Origin: Cytophagaceae bacterium | GTDB taxonomy: Bacteria; Bacteroidota; Bacteroidia; Cytophagales; Spirosomataceae | Length of the DNA: 56,379 nucleotides | Direction of reading: 5' to 3' | Assembly (NCBI GenBank): GCA_027488335.1 | Contig: JAIYBU010000189.1 | Location: 1 to 56,379 of the forward strand | The notes under the pieces: model-generated | What the model was told of the DNA's origin: nothing | What the model saw: only the letters and a program-made list of their open reading frames with translations | Databases searched by the model: none | In this document: positions 15,510-23,975 of the stretch, one piece after another | Numbering within the stretch: position 1 is the first letter of the stretch | How the letters are laid out: each line of letters opens with the position of its first letter | Program-made: the position numbers and the translations under genes

Positions 15510-16412
15510 TCAAGTCAATTTCACAGCCCATGCTCGCTCGAAGACATCGCCTGCGGGTAGAATATTAATCCCTTCTTTTTCAGTTAATTCTTGTGAATGT
15601 CTGACCGAATCGGCAATGCCACACCACGGTTCGATGCACACAAAATCGGCATCTTTAGCTGCCCAAATACCAAGAAATGGAAACCCTGCAAAATCAAACC
15701 GAAGCGAATGTTCACTTTTTTCTGATTTTAGGGTTACGGTCGAGGAATTTAATTGTTTGAAAACCAGTGCGTCTTGATGAAATAATTCTTTGGTTAATGG
15801 CAAAAGTTTCGTTTCGATTTCGACCCATTCATCATCAATTAGTGTTTGCTCGAAGATGGCTTCGGGTTCGTCCAGAATTAAGCCTTGTGAACTTAACGGC
15901 CAACGTTTGAGGTTTTCTTCTTCTTCAAATTCCAAATAATAATCTTGATAAGTGAGGCCTTCTTCGAGTGGCACTTTAAATGCTGGATGTCCCCCAACTG
16001 AGAAAAGCATATCTTTTTCACCCAAATTAGTCACGTGATATGTTACGCTCAACAAATTGGCGTAGAGTTCATAAACCAACCGAAATTCAAAATTGAACGG
16101 ATAAACTTTGAGCGTATCTTCGTTGGAACGAAGTAAAAAGCTGATGCCATCGTCCCAGTGGTCTTCTACTTCAAATTCATAATCACGGGCAAAACCGTGA
16201 CGTGGTAAATGATAGGTTTTTCCATCAAAAGTGTAAGAGTTATCTTTTAAACCTCCCACAATCGGAAAAAGTACGGGCGAAGATTTTCCCCAAAAAGCTG
16301 GGTCGGCTCCCCACATATATTCTAAATCGTGGTCTTTCTGGTAAAGGCTAAATAATTCTGCCCCTTTTGGGTCAATTCCGACCTCTAAATATTCGTTTTC
16401 GATGTAATACAT
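15510..16412 (-). CDS. Aldose 1-epimerase (mutarotase) family protein, LacX-like
   Basis: 300 aa, the usual size of the family. Recognisable parts are VGIDPKGAELFSL, WGADPAFWGKSSPVLFPIVG, YHLPRHGFARD (His of the active-site region), FSVGGHPAF (catalytic His region) and late GIWAAKDADFVCIEPW (with the catalytic Glu). These enzymes interconvert anomers of aldoses or sugar phosphates. It lies downstream of radA on the same strand, separated by 87 bp. Confidence 0.88.
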   Translation of the reverse strand: MYYIENEYLEVGIDPKGAELFSLYQKDHDLEYMWGADPAFWGKSSPVLFPIVGGLKDNSYTFDGKTYHLPRHGFARDYEFEVEDHWDDGISFLLRSNEDTLKVYPFNFEFRLVYELYANLLSVTYHVTNLGEKDMLFSVGGHPAFKVPLEEGLTYQDYYLEFEEEENLKRWPLSSQGLILDEPEAIFEQTLIDDEWVEIETKLLPLTKELFHQDALVFKQLNSSTVTLKSEKSEHSLRFDFAGFPFLGIWAAKDADFVCIEPWCGIADSVRHSQELTEKEGINILPAGDVFERAWAVKLT

Positions 16413-16499
16413 TACTAATGAAAAATGTAAAATGCAAAATTGAAAATGGACACATACTCATTCTACATTATCAATTTTACACTATCAATTATTAATTCT

Positions 16500-17879
16500 C
16501 TATCCAAATAATTCACTAAATACCTCTTCGAGCTTGCTGGCTGCGAAAATATCAATTTTATATTGCTTAGTATCTAAGCCTTTGAGATTATATTTTGAGA
16601 CAAATATTTTCTTGAATCCCAACTTTTCAGCTTCCGAAATGCGATTTTCGATGCGATTAACGGCACGAACTTCGCCACCCAAACCAACTTCGGCCGCAAA
16701 ACAGCACGAACTCGGCACGCTAATGTCTTCATAAGAAGATACGATAGAAACACAAATCGCCAAATCAATGGCAGGGTCTTCTACTTTCAAACCGCCCGCA
16801 ATATTCAAAAACACGTCTTGTGTGCCAAGTCGGAAACCGCCACGTTTTTCGAGAACTGCCAAAAGCATTTGGGTGCGTCGGCTATCGAAACCATTGCTGG
16901 TGCGTTGCGGTGTTCCATAGGTTGCAATACTCACAAGCGACTGAATTTCAATTAAAAGTGGGCGATTTCCCTCCAACATCGCCGCAATCGTGATACCGCT
17001 CAAATCTTCCTCCCGTTGTGAAATCAATATTTCAGATGGGTTGCTCACTTGGCGTAAGCCCGTACCTTGCATTTCGTAAATACCGAGTTCGGAAGTGCTA
17101 CCGAAGCGATTTTTGGTTGTACGCAAGATTCGATAAGTCATGTGGCGGTCACCTTCAAACTGCAAAACGGTATCAACCATGTGTTCGAGCACCTTCGGGC
17201 CAGCCAAACCACCATCTTTCGTAATATGCCCAATCATAATTACGGGCGTATCCGATTCTTTCGAGAATTTCATTAATTCGGCCGTACATTCTTTCACTTG
17301 CGACACACTTCCTGCCCCCGACTCAATCAATGGCGAGGCCAAGGTCTGAATCGAGTCGATAATTACAATATCGGGTTCGGTCAGCTCGATTTGGCGAAAA
17401 ATATTGTCAGTCGAAGTTTCATTCAAGATATAGCACTTATCGTTTACGTACTGCATACGCTCGGCACGCATTTTTATCTGCTGCTCACTTTCTTCTCCCG
17501 ACACATAAAGAATTGTGTAATCTTTTAGGCTCAAAGAAATCTGCAACATAAGCGTAGATTTACCAATGCCAGGTTCGCCACCAATCAAAACCAGTGAACC
17601 AGGTACGATTCCTCCGCCCAGCACTCGATTCAGTTCATCATCTTCGGTTATGATTCTGTAACGCTCTTGTGTGGTGATTTCAGTAAGCGTTTTGGGTTTG
17701 TTTGCCGTACGTGGTGTACCCGACGAAGTAAATTTCCAATTACCTTTTTCGGGTTCTTCTTTGGCTAATACTTCCTCTACCATTGTGTTCCATTCGCCAC
17801 AAGACGTACACCGACCGAGGTATTTTGGAGAACTAAATCCACAACTTTGGCAGAAATATGCCGTTTTAATTTTTGCCAT
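16500..17879 (-). CDS. radA: DNA repair protein RadA
   Basis: 459 aa from the ATG at 17879 (a TTG at 17894 is possible). It has the N-terminal C4 zinc finger (CQSC and CTSCGEW), Walker A GGEPGIGKST, the RadA-specific KNRFG motif (TTKNRFGSTSELG) and a C-terminal Lon-like domain. RadA is a hexameric branch-migration helicase used in recombination. Length and motif order are complete. Confidence 0.97.
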   Translation of the reverse strand: MAKIKTAYFCQSCGFSSPKYLGRCTSCGEWNTMVEEVLAKEEPEKGNWKFTSSGTPRTANKPKTLTEITTQERYRIITEDDELNRVLGGGIVPGSLVLIGGEPGIGKSTLMLQISLSLKDYTILYVSGEESEQQIKMRAERMQYVNDKCYILNETSTDNIFRQIELTEPDIVIIDSIQTLASPLIESGAGSVSQVKECTAELMKFSKESDTPVIMIGHITKDGGLAGPKVLEHMVDTVLQFEGDRHMTYRILRTTKNRFGSTSELGIYEMQGTGLRQVSNPSEILISQREEDLSGITIAAMLEGNRPLLIEIQSLVSIATYGTPQRTSNGFDSRRTQMLLAVLEKRGGFRLGTQDVFLNIAGGLKVEDPAIDLAICVSIVSSYEDISVPSSCCFAAEVGLGGEVRAVNRIENRISEAEKLGFKKIFVSKYNLKGLDTKQYKIDIFAASKLEEVFSELFG

Positions 17880-18106
17880 TTTTTTATTTTTCAAGTAAGC
17901 AATTTTGACAATTGCTGTACAAATTTGTTAATCTCATGTTAATGAAATACGAATTTGCGAATAATCTACGTTATTTCCTCGTATGCCTCTGAGATAAAAA
18001 TCAATTAGTATCTGTGGCACGATTTTTTAACAAATAATTTAAAAATCCCTTTATGTCTAAAAGTCTATTTTTTTCTACGTTTACTAATTATTTAACAAAA
18101 ATCAAC

Positions 18107-18715
18107 ATGAAAAAAATCACGGTTCTTACGCTTTTCGCTTTCCTTGGTGTATTTACTAATACTTTCGCTCAAAAAGGTTTTCAATTGGGAATCAAAGGTG
18201 GTGTTACGTTTAACCAAGTTTATACCGATGCAGGTTCACTTGGAAAAAACATTTCTCAAAGTTACGATACAAAAACGGGTTATGTAGCAGGTATTTGGGG
18301 ACGTTTTGGGGATAAAGTTTATCTACAACCTGAGCTTTTGTTGGCACAAAAAGGTGGCACGATTGACATTCAGAATGTAGGAAAAGTAAAGTTTTCTTAC
18401 AGTAATTTGGATGTACCAGTATTGGTTGGATTTAAAGTTTTGAAGATTTTTAGAGTAAATGCTGGGCCAGTAGCTACTTTTAAACTTTCGGAAGACCAAA
18501 AACTAAAAGATGCTCTGAAAGGCCTCACAACCAACGATGATGCTATAAAAAATGCGTCATTTGGTTATCAGTTGGGTGTTGGTGTAAAAATTTTGGGAAT
18601 CAACCTCGATTTGAGGAAAGTTGGAAGTTTATCGGAAGTTTCGGCGTTGAATATGAATAATAATCAATTTAAAGATAAAGGTTGGCAGTTTACAGTTGGC
18701 TTTAAAATTATTTAA
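18107..18715 (+). CDS. PorT-like outer-membrane beta-barrel protein
   Basis: 203 aa from the ATG at 18107. The signal peptide ends TNTFAQ. The mature part begins FQLGIKGGVTFNQ, continues with GYVAGIWGRFG and LQPELLLAQKGG and ends FTVGFKII, as in small PorT/OmpX-like barrels of Bacteroidota. The substrate and partners are unknown. Confidence 0.85.
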   Translation: MKKITVLTLFAFLGVFTNTFAQKGFQLGIKGGVTFNQVYTDAGSLGKNISQSYDTKTGYVAGIWGRFGDKVYLQPELLLAQKGGTIDIQNVGKVKFSYSNLDVPVLVGFKVLKIFRVNAGPVATFKLSEDQKLKDALKGLTTNDDAIKNASFGYQLGVGVKILGINLDLRKVGSLSEVSALNMNNNQFKDKGWQFTVGFKII

Positions 18716-18819
18716 CAGTTGAATACTTTTTTGAGTGTGAAGAGTCCCTCCGATTGGTGGGATTTTTCTGTTTTAAAGCTGTTTGGTTTTCGATACATTT
18801 GCTTCAAAAATCTATTCTC

Positions 18820-19722
18820 ATGAAAAAAACCATTGGACTATTTCTTTTAGCATGTTCGATGTTCCACGTACAGGCTCAAGAAAGTTTACTTGAAACAAAA
18901 ATAAAGCAGCTTACTCCCAATACTGTTTGGGTACAAGAAAAAGCTCTGCCGCTTACATTCCCAACATTTCACCCACAAGGCATGGTAAAAATTGGTAATT
19001 TCTTTTTTATGAGTTCGGTGGAAGTAATAAAATCGCCTAAAAATGGAGATACTGGCGAGGGAGTCGGACACCTTTTCAAATTTGATTCAACAGGAACTCT
19101 TATCTCTAAAATTACTTTAGGACAAGGCAGTATTTATCACCCTGGTGGAATTGATTTTGATGGAAAATACATTTGGATTCCTGTGGCTGAATATCGCCCC
19201 AACAGTCAATCAATCATTTATAAAGTTGATGCACTGACACTCAAAATCGAGGAAGTGATACGTTTTAATGAGCATATCGGAGCGATTGTTCACGATACTG
19301 AAAGTAATCAATTACTGGGTGCAAGTTGGGGTTCGAGAAATTTTTACGAATGGAAACTGACTACAAAAGGTATAAACACAACAACAAAATTGGTTGAAGA
19401 ATTACGCATCAAAAATCCTTCATTTTACATTGATTACCAAGATTGTCATTATTTGGGTAAGCATAAAATGCTTTGTTCAGGATTTCAGAAATACACACAA
19501 CCCAATGGAAATGTGGTTCGTTTAGGAGGATTTGAAATAGTAAATTTGGTGGATAAACGCCCTGTCTTTCAAGTACCAATTAAACTTTGGTCGCCCAGCG
19601 GTTTGGCTATGACCAACAACCCCTTTTGGGCAGAAACAAGCAAAGATGGGCTAAAAACCTATTTTGTACCTGACGACGACTCGGCCTCTACCTTATTTAT
19701 TTACACAACCAAATTAAAGTAG
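18820..19722 (+). CDS. Secreted beta-propeller-like protein (DUF6454 type)
   Basis: 301 aa from the ATG at 18820. The signal peptide ends HVQAQ. Blade-like repeats include GMVKIGNFFFMSSV, GGIDFDGKYIWIPVAEY and DCHYLGKHKMLCSGF. I associate this pattern with DUF6454, a family without known function. It follows the barrel gene by about 100 bp and may be transcribed with it. Confidence 0.65.
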   Translation: MKKTIGLFLLACSMFHVQAQESLLETKIKQLTPNTVWVQEKALPLTFPTFHPQGMVKIGNFFFMSSVEVIKSPKNGDTGEGVGHLFKFDSTGTLISKITLGQGSIYHPGGIDFDGKYIWIPVAEYRPNSQSIIYKVDALTLKIEEVIRFNEHIGAIVHDTESNQLLGASWGSRNFYEWKLTTKGINTTTKLVEELRIKNPSFYIDYQDCHYLGKHKMLCSGFQKYTQPNGNVVRLGGFEIVNLVDKRPVFQVPIKLWSPSGLAMTNNPFWAETSKDGLKTYFVPDDDSASTLFIYTTKLK

Positions 19723-19797
19723 ATTTTGGATTTATCTTAAAAAAACATTTACATTTGCCCAAATCAAGCATATCAATCGGTTAAATCAACGTCAACA

Positions 19798-20301
19798 ATG
19801 ACTTTACAACAACTTTTTCAACGTATTGGCGAAAACCCCAATTTTTTACTTTTTTATTTTCTTATTATTCCGATTGCGGCAATTATTGCGGGAGTGTTGG
19901 GCAAAGGAGAAGGACACCTTTCACCATGGAAATATCTATACGCAACTTTGATTTATTTGGTTAGTGTACCAGGAATCTTTGCTGTGGCGTTGAATGCCTA
20001 TTTCTTTTTGTTTCAGAGAGGCGATGTCATGCAAACGGATGTCTATTTGCAGATTTTACCCATTATCGTTATGGTCATTACAATTTTTGTGATTCGCCGA
20101 AATGTTGATTTATCGCTCGTACCAGGTTTTGATAAAATTTCTGGACTGTGGTTTATGCTTTTTGCAACGATGTTTTTGATGTGGTTTCTCGAAAAAATCA
20201 GAATTGTTGTTTTTTCGTATCTACCTTTTCAATATTTATTGGGCATTTTTGTGGTACTTTTCACTTTGATTTATTTGGGTTGGCGGAAGTTTGTAAAGTA
20301 A
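19798..20301 (+). CDS. Small integral membrane protein
   Basis: 167 aa with four predicted membrane segments (around FLLFYFLIIPIAAIIAG, YLVSVPGIFAVAL, ILPIIVMVITIFVI and YLLGIFVVLFTLIYLG). No family recognised. It ends before the bidirectional terminator at 20342-20379. Confidence 0.7.
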   Translation: MTLQQLFQRIGENPNFLLFYFLIIPIAAIIAGVLGKGEGHLSPWKYLYATLIYLVSVPGIFAVALNAYFFLFQRGDVMQTDVYLQILPIIVMVITIFVIRRNVDLSLVPGFDKISGLWFMLFATMFLMWFLEKIRIVVFSYLPFQYLLGIFVVLFTLIYLGWRKFVK

Positions 20302-20341
20302 AATTTCAATTATTTTCGTTCATTAATACAATAAAAATTAC

Positions 20342-20379
20342 AAAAAAAGCCTTGCTGATTAATCAACAAGGCTTTTTTT
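20342..20379. terminator. Bidirectional hairpin terminator
   Basis: Perfect 13-bp inverted repeat (20342-20354 with 20367-20379), A-run on one side and T-run on the other. It lies between the convergent membrane-protein and ThuA/PQQ genes and can serve both. Confidence 0.85.
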
Positions 20380-20397
20380 GTATTGAGGATTTCAGAA

Positions 20398-23300
20398 TTA
20401 CTTATTCAGGAAATCAATCGTACTAACACCAAACAAGGCTTTGCCTTCAGCTTTTGGATTTTTGAATACAAAATAAAGATTTTGCTGGCCAGTAGTATTT
20501 ACACTCACTTTCAACGGCATCATATTCGACTCCGAAACCTCAGCCTCTGCCAATAAAACACCCGTTGGAGAACCAGTACGTACTTCAACTTTACCGCCAA
20601 CACTTTGCCCTTTTTGCGAAAACGCTCCAATTGTAAGACCTTTTACGCCAGTCATATCAATGTCTTTGAAGCCAAAATATGCACCATCTTCAGTAGCAAC
20701 AACAATTTCTCCACCCAATGCTTCCACATTAAATTTCGATGTAGCTTTAGAATCGTCATAAGTAATAGCTCTCACTTTCGAGCTACGTAAAGCAACTGAC
20801 TCCGTATTTGTCAAAGGTCCAACTATCTTACCACCTTTGTCAGTATAAGTTGCTTGAATGATGTATGCACCCTCTTTTTTACCTTTATGTGCCGCTGTTT
20901 CATAAGCTGCCTTGATTGGCTGAGAGACTTTTTTCTTATCGTTTAGAGAAAGAATATAATCAACCATATCACGGGCGTCGGCAAGCGAAACTTGTGGGTG
21001 AGCCGCCATTGCTTGTTCGCCCCAAACACCACCACCACCTTTGATTACCTTCTCGGCCAATTGATTGATAGCCGTTTGTCCACGTCGATATTTTTTTGCT
21101 ACATCAATGTACGCTGGTCCGATAGATTTTTTATCAATTGCATGACAAGCCTTACAGTCACTCAAATCAATTAGTCGTTTTCCAGCAGCAAAGTTCATAT
21201 TTTCTTTGTGTCCTTGCTCAATCATTGTTTTGTCGTAGCCTTCCAAATAATTAATATTTACAACCACATCAGCAGCATCAATACCTTTGGCAGTTGTACC
21301 ATCTTCTTTGTCTGAAACGCTTACTTCGTAATCAATTTTTTGGTCATCGAAGAAGAAGGTCTTATTACTTTTTACAGCAATATTGACTTTTGGTTCGGCA
21401 TTTCCAACTTTTACTTTCAACGTTTGATTAGCCTTATTTCCGGCCACATCTGTTACCGTCAAAACAACATCATATTCGCCAGCTTTTGCAAAAGTAACCT
21501 TCGGGTTTGGCTGTGTACTTGCAGGTATTCCCTTGCCAAAATTCCACGAATATTTCAGAGCATCCCCATCATAATCCATTGTTCCTACCGACGAAAAAGC
21601 TACTGTCAATGGGGCTGCACCTGCTTTTTTATCAGCTTTTGCCATTACAACTGGTTTACGATTTCCTGCATTGTATTCGATTACCGAAAGCGTTGCATCC
21701 TCGTTTTGCGTAAACCAATTCATTCCATAATCCAGCACAAACAAACGTCCATCTTTCGAGAAAGCCATATCCATCGGATGAGCAAATTTCGTACTTGGCA
21801 TAAAACGCTCCATGCCTGTATAATTTCCATCCTTATCCATGCTTACCATATAAATCCAGTCACGCATCCATTCATAAGCTAAGAATTTTCCATCATAATA
21901 GCTTGGCAATTTCTTTGAGCTTTTATCATAGTCTTCCGAATAATAAACTGGCCCCGCCATCGGATTACACCCACCTTTACCAAATTCTGGATATAGTTTA
22001 GAGTCTCCATAACCATAATAAATCCAAGCTTTTTGAGCAGGTGGAAGTTCTCGCAAACCAGTATTATTCGGTGAATCGTTGATTGGTTTCAACGCATCGT
22101 ATTTTTCACCTGACTCTTTTTTGGCAAAATCATAATGATTATAAGCAAAATTAGGACCTGTAAAAATCGGCCAGCCAAAGAACCCTGGCTTGCGAGCTTG
22201 ATTAAACTCTACGATACCTTCGGGGCCACGTTTGTCATTGCCTTTTCCAGCATCTGGGCCTACATCGCCCCAATATAAATAACCTGTACGCTTATCAACT
22301 CCAATTCGATACGGGTTACGCATTCCCATTGCATAAATTTCTGGACGTGTTTTGTCGCTTGCAGGAAATAAATTTCCTTCTGGAATTCTATATGAACCAT
22401 CCATTTGCGGGGTTATTCTCAACACTTTTCCACGTAAATCATTGGTATTGCCTGACGAACGAAGAGCATCCCAACCAGCACGCCCTTCTTGGAAATCAAT
22501 CGGAGCGTAGCCATCAGAAGCAAAAGGATTGGTATCATCGCCTGTTGAAAGGAAAAGATTTCCTTTACCATCCCATTCTATCGAACCACCAGTATGGCAA
22601 CATTCGTCACGCTTTACGCCTACACGCAATACCACTTTTTCAGAAGAAAAAACAACGGTATCTTTTTGGTCGTCATACACAAATCTCGACAAGAAATTAT
22701 CTTTCGTAACCTCACGAGTATCATCAGGCGTGTAGTAGAAATAAATCCAATTATTTTGGGCATAATTTGGGTCAATGTTTACGCCCATCAGACCATATTC
22801 AAATTTGGTATAAACAGGCATTTGAGCAGCGATTTTTACTTTATTCGTTGCAGGATTCCAAACTTTTACCAAACCTTTTCTTTCCGTAAAAATCACTTTT
22901 CCATTTGGCAAAACCACCAATTCAGTAGGCTCATTGAGATTTGTAGCCAAAATTGTACGTTCAAAACGATTTTCTTCGGGAGCTCTTTGGGTTTTAGCTT
23001 TTGAATAATCCAATTTTTCGGCCATTGCCCATTTTAAACCTTGCCAAAAGTGTTCGGTCATCAATGGTTCAACAAAGGTTTCAGGGGTATGTCCATAATT
23101 GGAGTAGAAAGCCTTTCCACCATCAAACTCATGATACCACGCCATTGGATGAAAATCGCCCATTTTACCCATTTGGTAGCTTGATTCATCAACCCTTACA
23201 ATAAATTTCAAAATATCTTTTTTCAAAGATTTAAAATCGTAAAATTCGTCAGTCTTTTCAAATGTTTCAGGAAAATGTGCCGATGCTGGAAACGTTTTAT

Positions 23301-23739
23301 CAAGCGTAATCATTTTACCCTTTTGCACATTCGATACTTTTCCACCTGGGTGACTCGCAAAATATCCACCCATTAAATCATTGTACCATGGCCAGTTATA
23401 CTCTGTATCAGAAGCAGCGTGAATACCCACATAGCCACCACCTGCTTGAATATAACGTTCAAAATCAGCTTGTTGAGCAGGATTCAACACATCACCAGTG
23501 GTATTTAACCACACAACCGCATTGTATTTTTTGAGGTTTTCTTCATTAAATTTGGCTGGATTCGTCGTTGTATCAACGACAAAGCCTTGTTTTTTGCCCA
23601 ATTCACGAAAATAGTCATTTCCTTCCTTGATTGAATTGTGATGAAAACCTCTTGTTAGAGAAAATACTAATACTCTTTTTTGGGCTTGCACTCCCAATAC
23701 ACTCAGCAAGAGTGCGTAAAGCAGAATAACTTTTTTCAT
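20398..23739 (-). CDS. ThuA / PQQ sugar dehydrogenase / PKD / cytochrome c / carbohydrate-binding fusion
   Basis: 1113 aa, exported (signal ends GVQAQ). The domains in order are ThuA-like (about 20-240, VLVFSLTRGFHHNS and GGGYVGIHAASD), a glucose/sorbosone dehydrogenase beta-propeller (about 255-690, NEPTELVVLPNGKVIFTE and YWGDVGPDAG), a PKD domain (about 700-790), a cytochrome c domain with CKACH (near 863) and a carbohydrate-binding-like C-terminal domain (about 985-1113). The fused cytochrome would take electrons from oxidation of a sugar at the propeller. Such fusions are frequent in Bacteroidota. Substrate is unknown. Confidence 0.9.
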   Translation of the reverse strand: MKKVILLYALLLSVLGVQAQKRVLVFSLTRGFHHNSIKEGNDYFRELGKKQGFVVDTTTNPAKFNEENLKKYNAVVWLNTTGDVLNPAQQADFERYIQAGGGYVGIHAASDTEYNWPWYNDLMGGYFASHPGGKVSNVQKGKMITLDKTFPASAHFPETFEKTDEFYDFKSLKKDILKFIVRVDESSYQMGKMGDFHPMAWYHEFDGGKAFYSNYGHTPETFVEPLMTEHFWQGLKWAMAEKLDYSKAKTQRAPEENRFERTILATNLNEPTELVVLPNGKVIFTERKGLVKVWNPATNKVKIAAQMPVYTKFEYGLMGVNIDPNYAQNNWIYFYYTPDDTREVTKDNFLSRFVYDDQKDTVVFSSEKVVLRVGVKRDECCHTGGSIEWDGKGNLFLSTGDDTNPFASDGYAPIDFQEGRAGWDALRSSGNTNDLRGKVLRITPQMDGSYRIPEGNLFPASDKTRPEIYAMGMRNPYRIGVDKRTGYLYWGDVGPDAGKGNDKRGPEGIVEFNQARKPGFFGWPIFTGPNFAYNHYDFAKKESGEKYDALKPINDSPNNTGLRELPPAQKAWIYYGYGDSKLYPEFGKGGCNPMAGPVYYSEDYDKSSKKLPSYYDGKFLAYEWMRDWIYMVSMDKDGNYTGMERFMPSTKFAHPMDMAFSKDGRLFVLDYGMNWFTQNEDATLSVIEYNAGNRKPVVMAKADKKAGAAPLTVAFSSVGTMDYDGDALKYSWNFGKGIPASTQPNPKVTFAKAGEYDVVLTVTDVAGNKANQTLKVKVGNAEPKVNIAVKSNKTFFFDDQKIDYEVSVSDKEDGTTAKGIDAADVVVNINYLEGYDKTMIEQGHKENMNFAAGKRLIDLSDCKACHAIDKKSIGPAYIDVAKKYRRGQTAINQLAEKVIKGGGGVWGEQAMAAHPQVSLADARDMVDYILSLNDKKKVSQPIKAAYETAAHKGKKEGAYIIQATYTDKGGKIVGPLTNTESVALRSSKVRAITYDDSKATSKFNVEALGGEIVVATEDGAYFGFKDIDMTGVKGLTIGAFSQKGQSVGGKVEVRTGSPTGVLLAEAEVSESNMMPLKVSVNTTGQQNLYFVFKNPKAEGKALFGVSTIDFLNK

Positions 23740-23975
23740 TTTAAAAATATAGGTTGGAGTTTAATTTCAAAATTATTAACCGTAGTTTGAAGCCAAGAAA
23801 CCGAATGAATTCCTTTTTAAAAACAAAGATATATAAAAATGTAATCTTTAAGTGTCGTATAGACACTAAAAAGTATTTTTTGTAGATAAACTATAATTAT
23901 TTGCTGTCGAAGCAACCAATCACCATTGAGCTTCGTCATAAAACGCAATTACCTATATCTCTAAATTTTTAATCA

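Noticed and set aside
16413..16499. Possible small RNA between radA and the mutarotase gene
   Set aside because: AT-rich imperfect repeats (AATGTAAAATG-like) without promoter or stable hairpin; likely degenerate dispersed repeat.
21340..21882. 180-aa plus-strand ORF inside the ThuA/PQQ gene
   Set aside because: Shadow of a real 1113-aa gene with clear domains on the other strand; no start signal or family.
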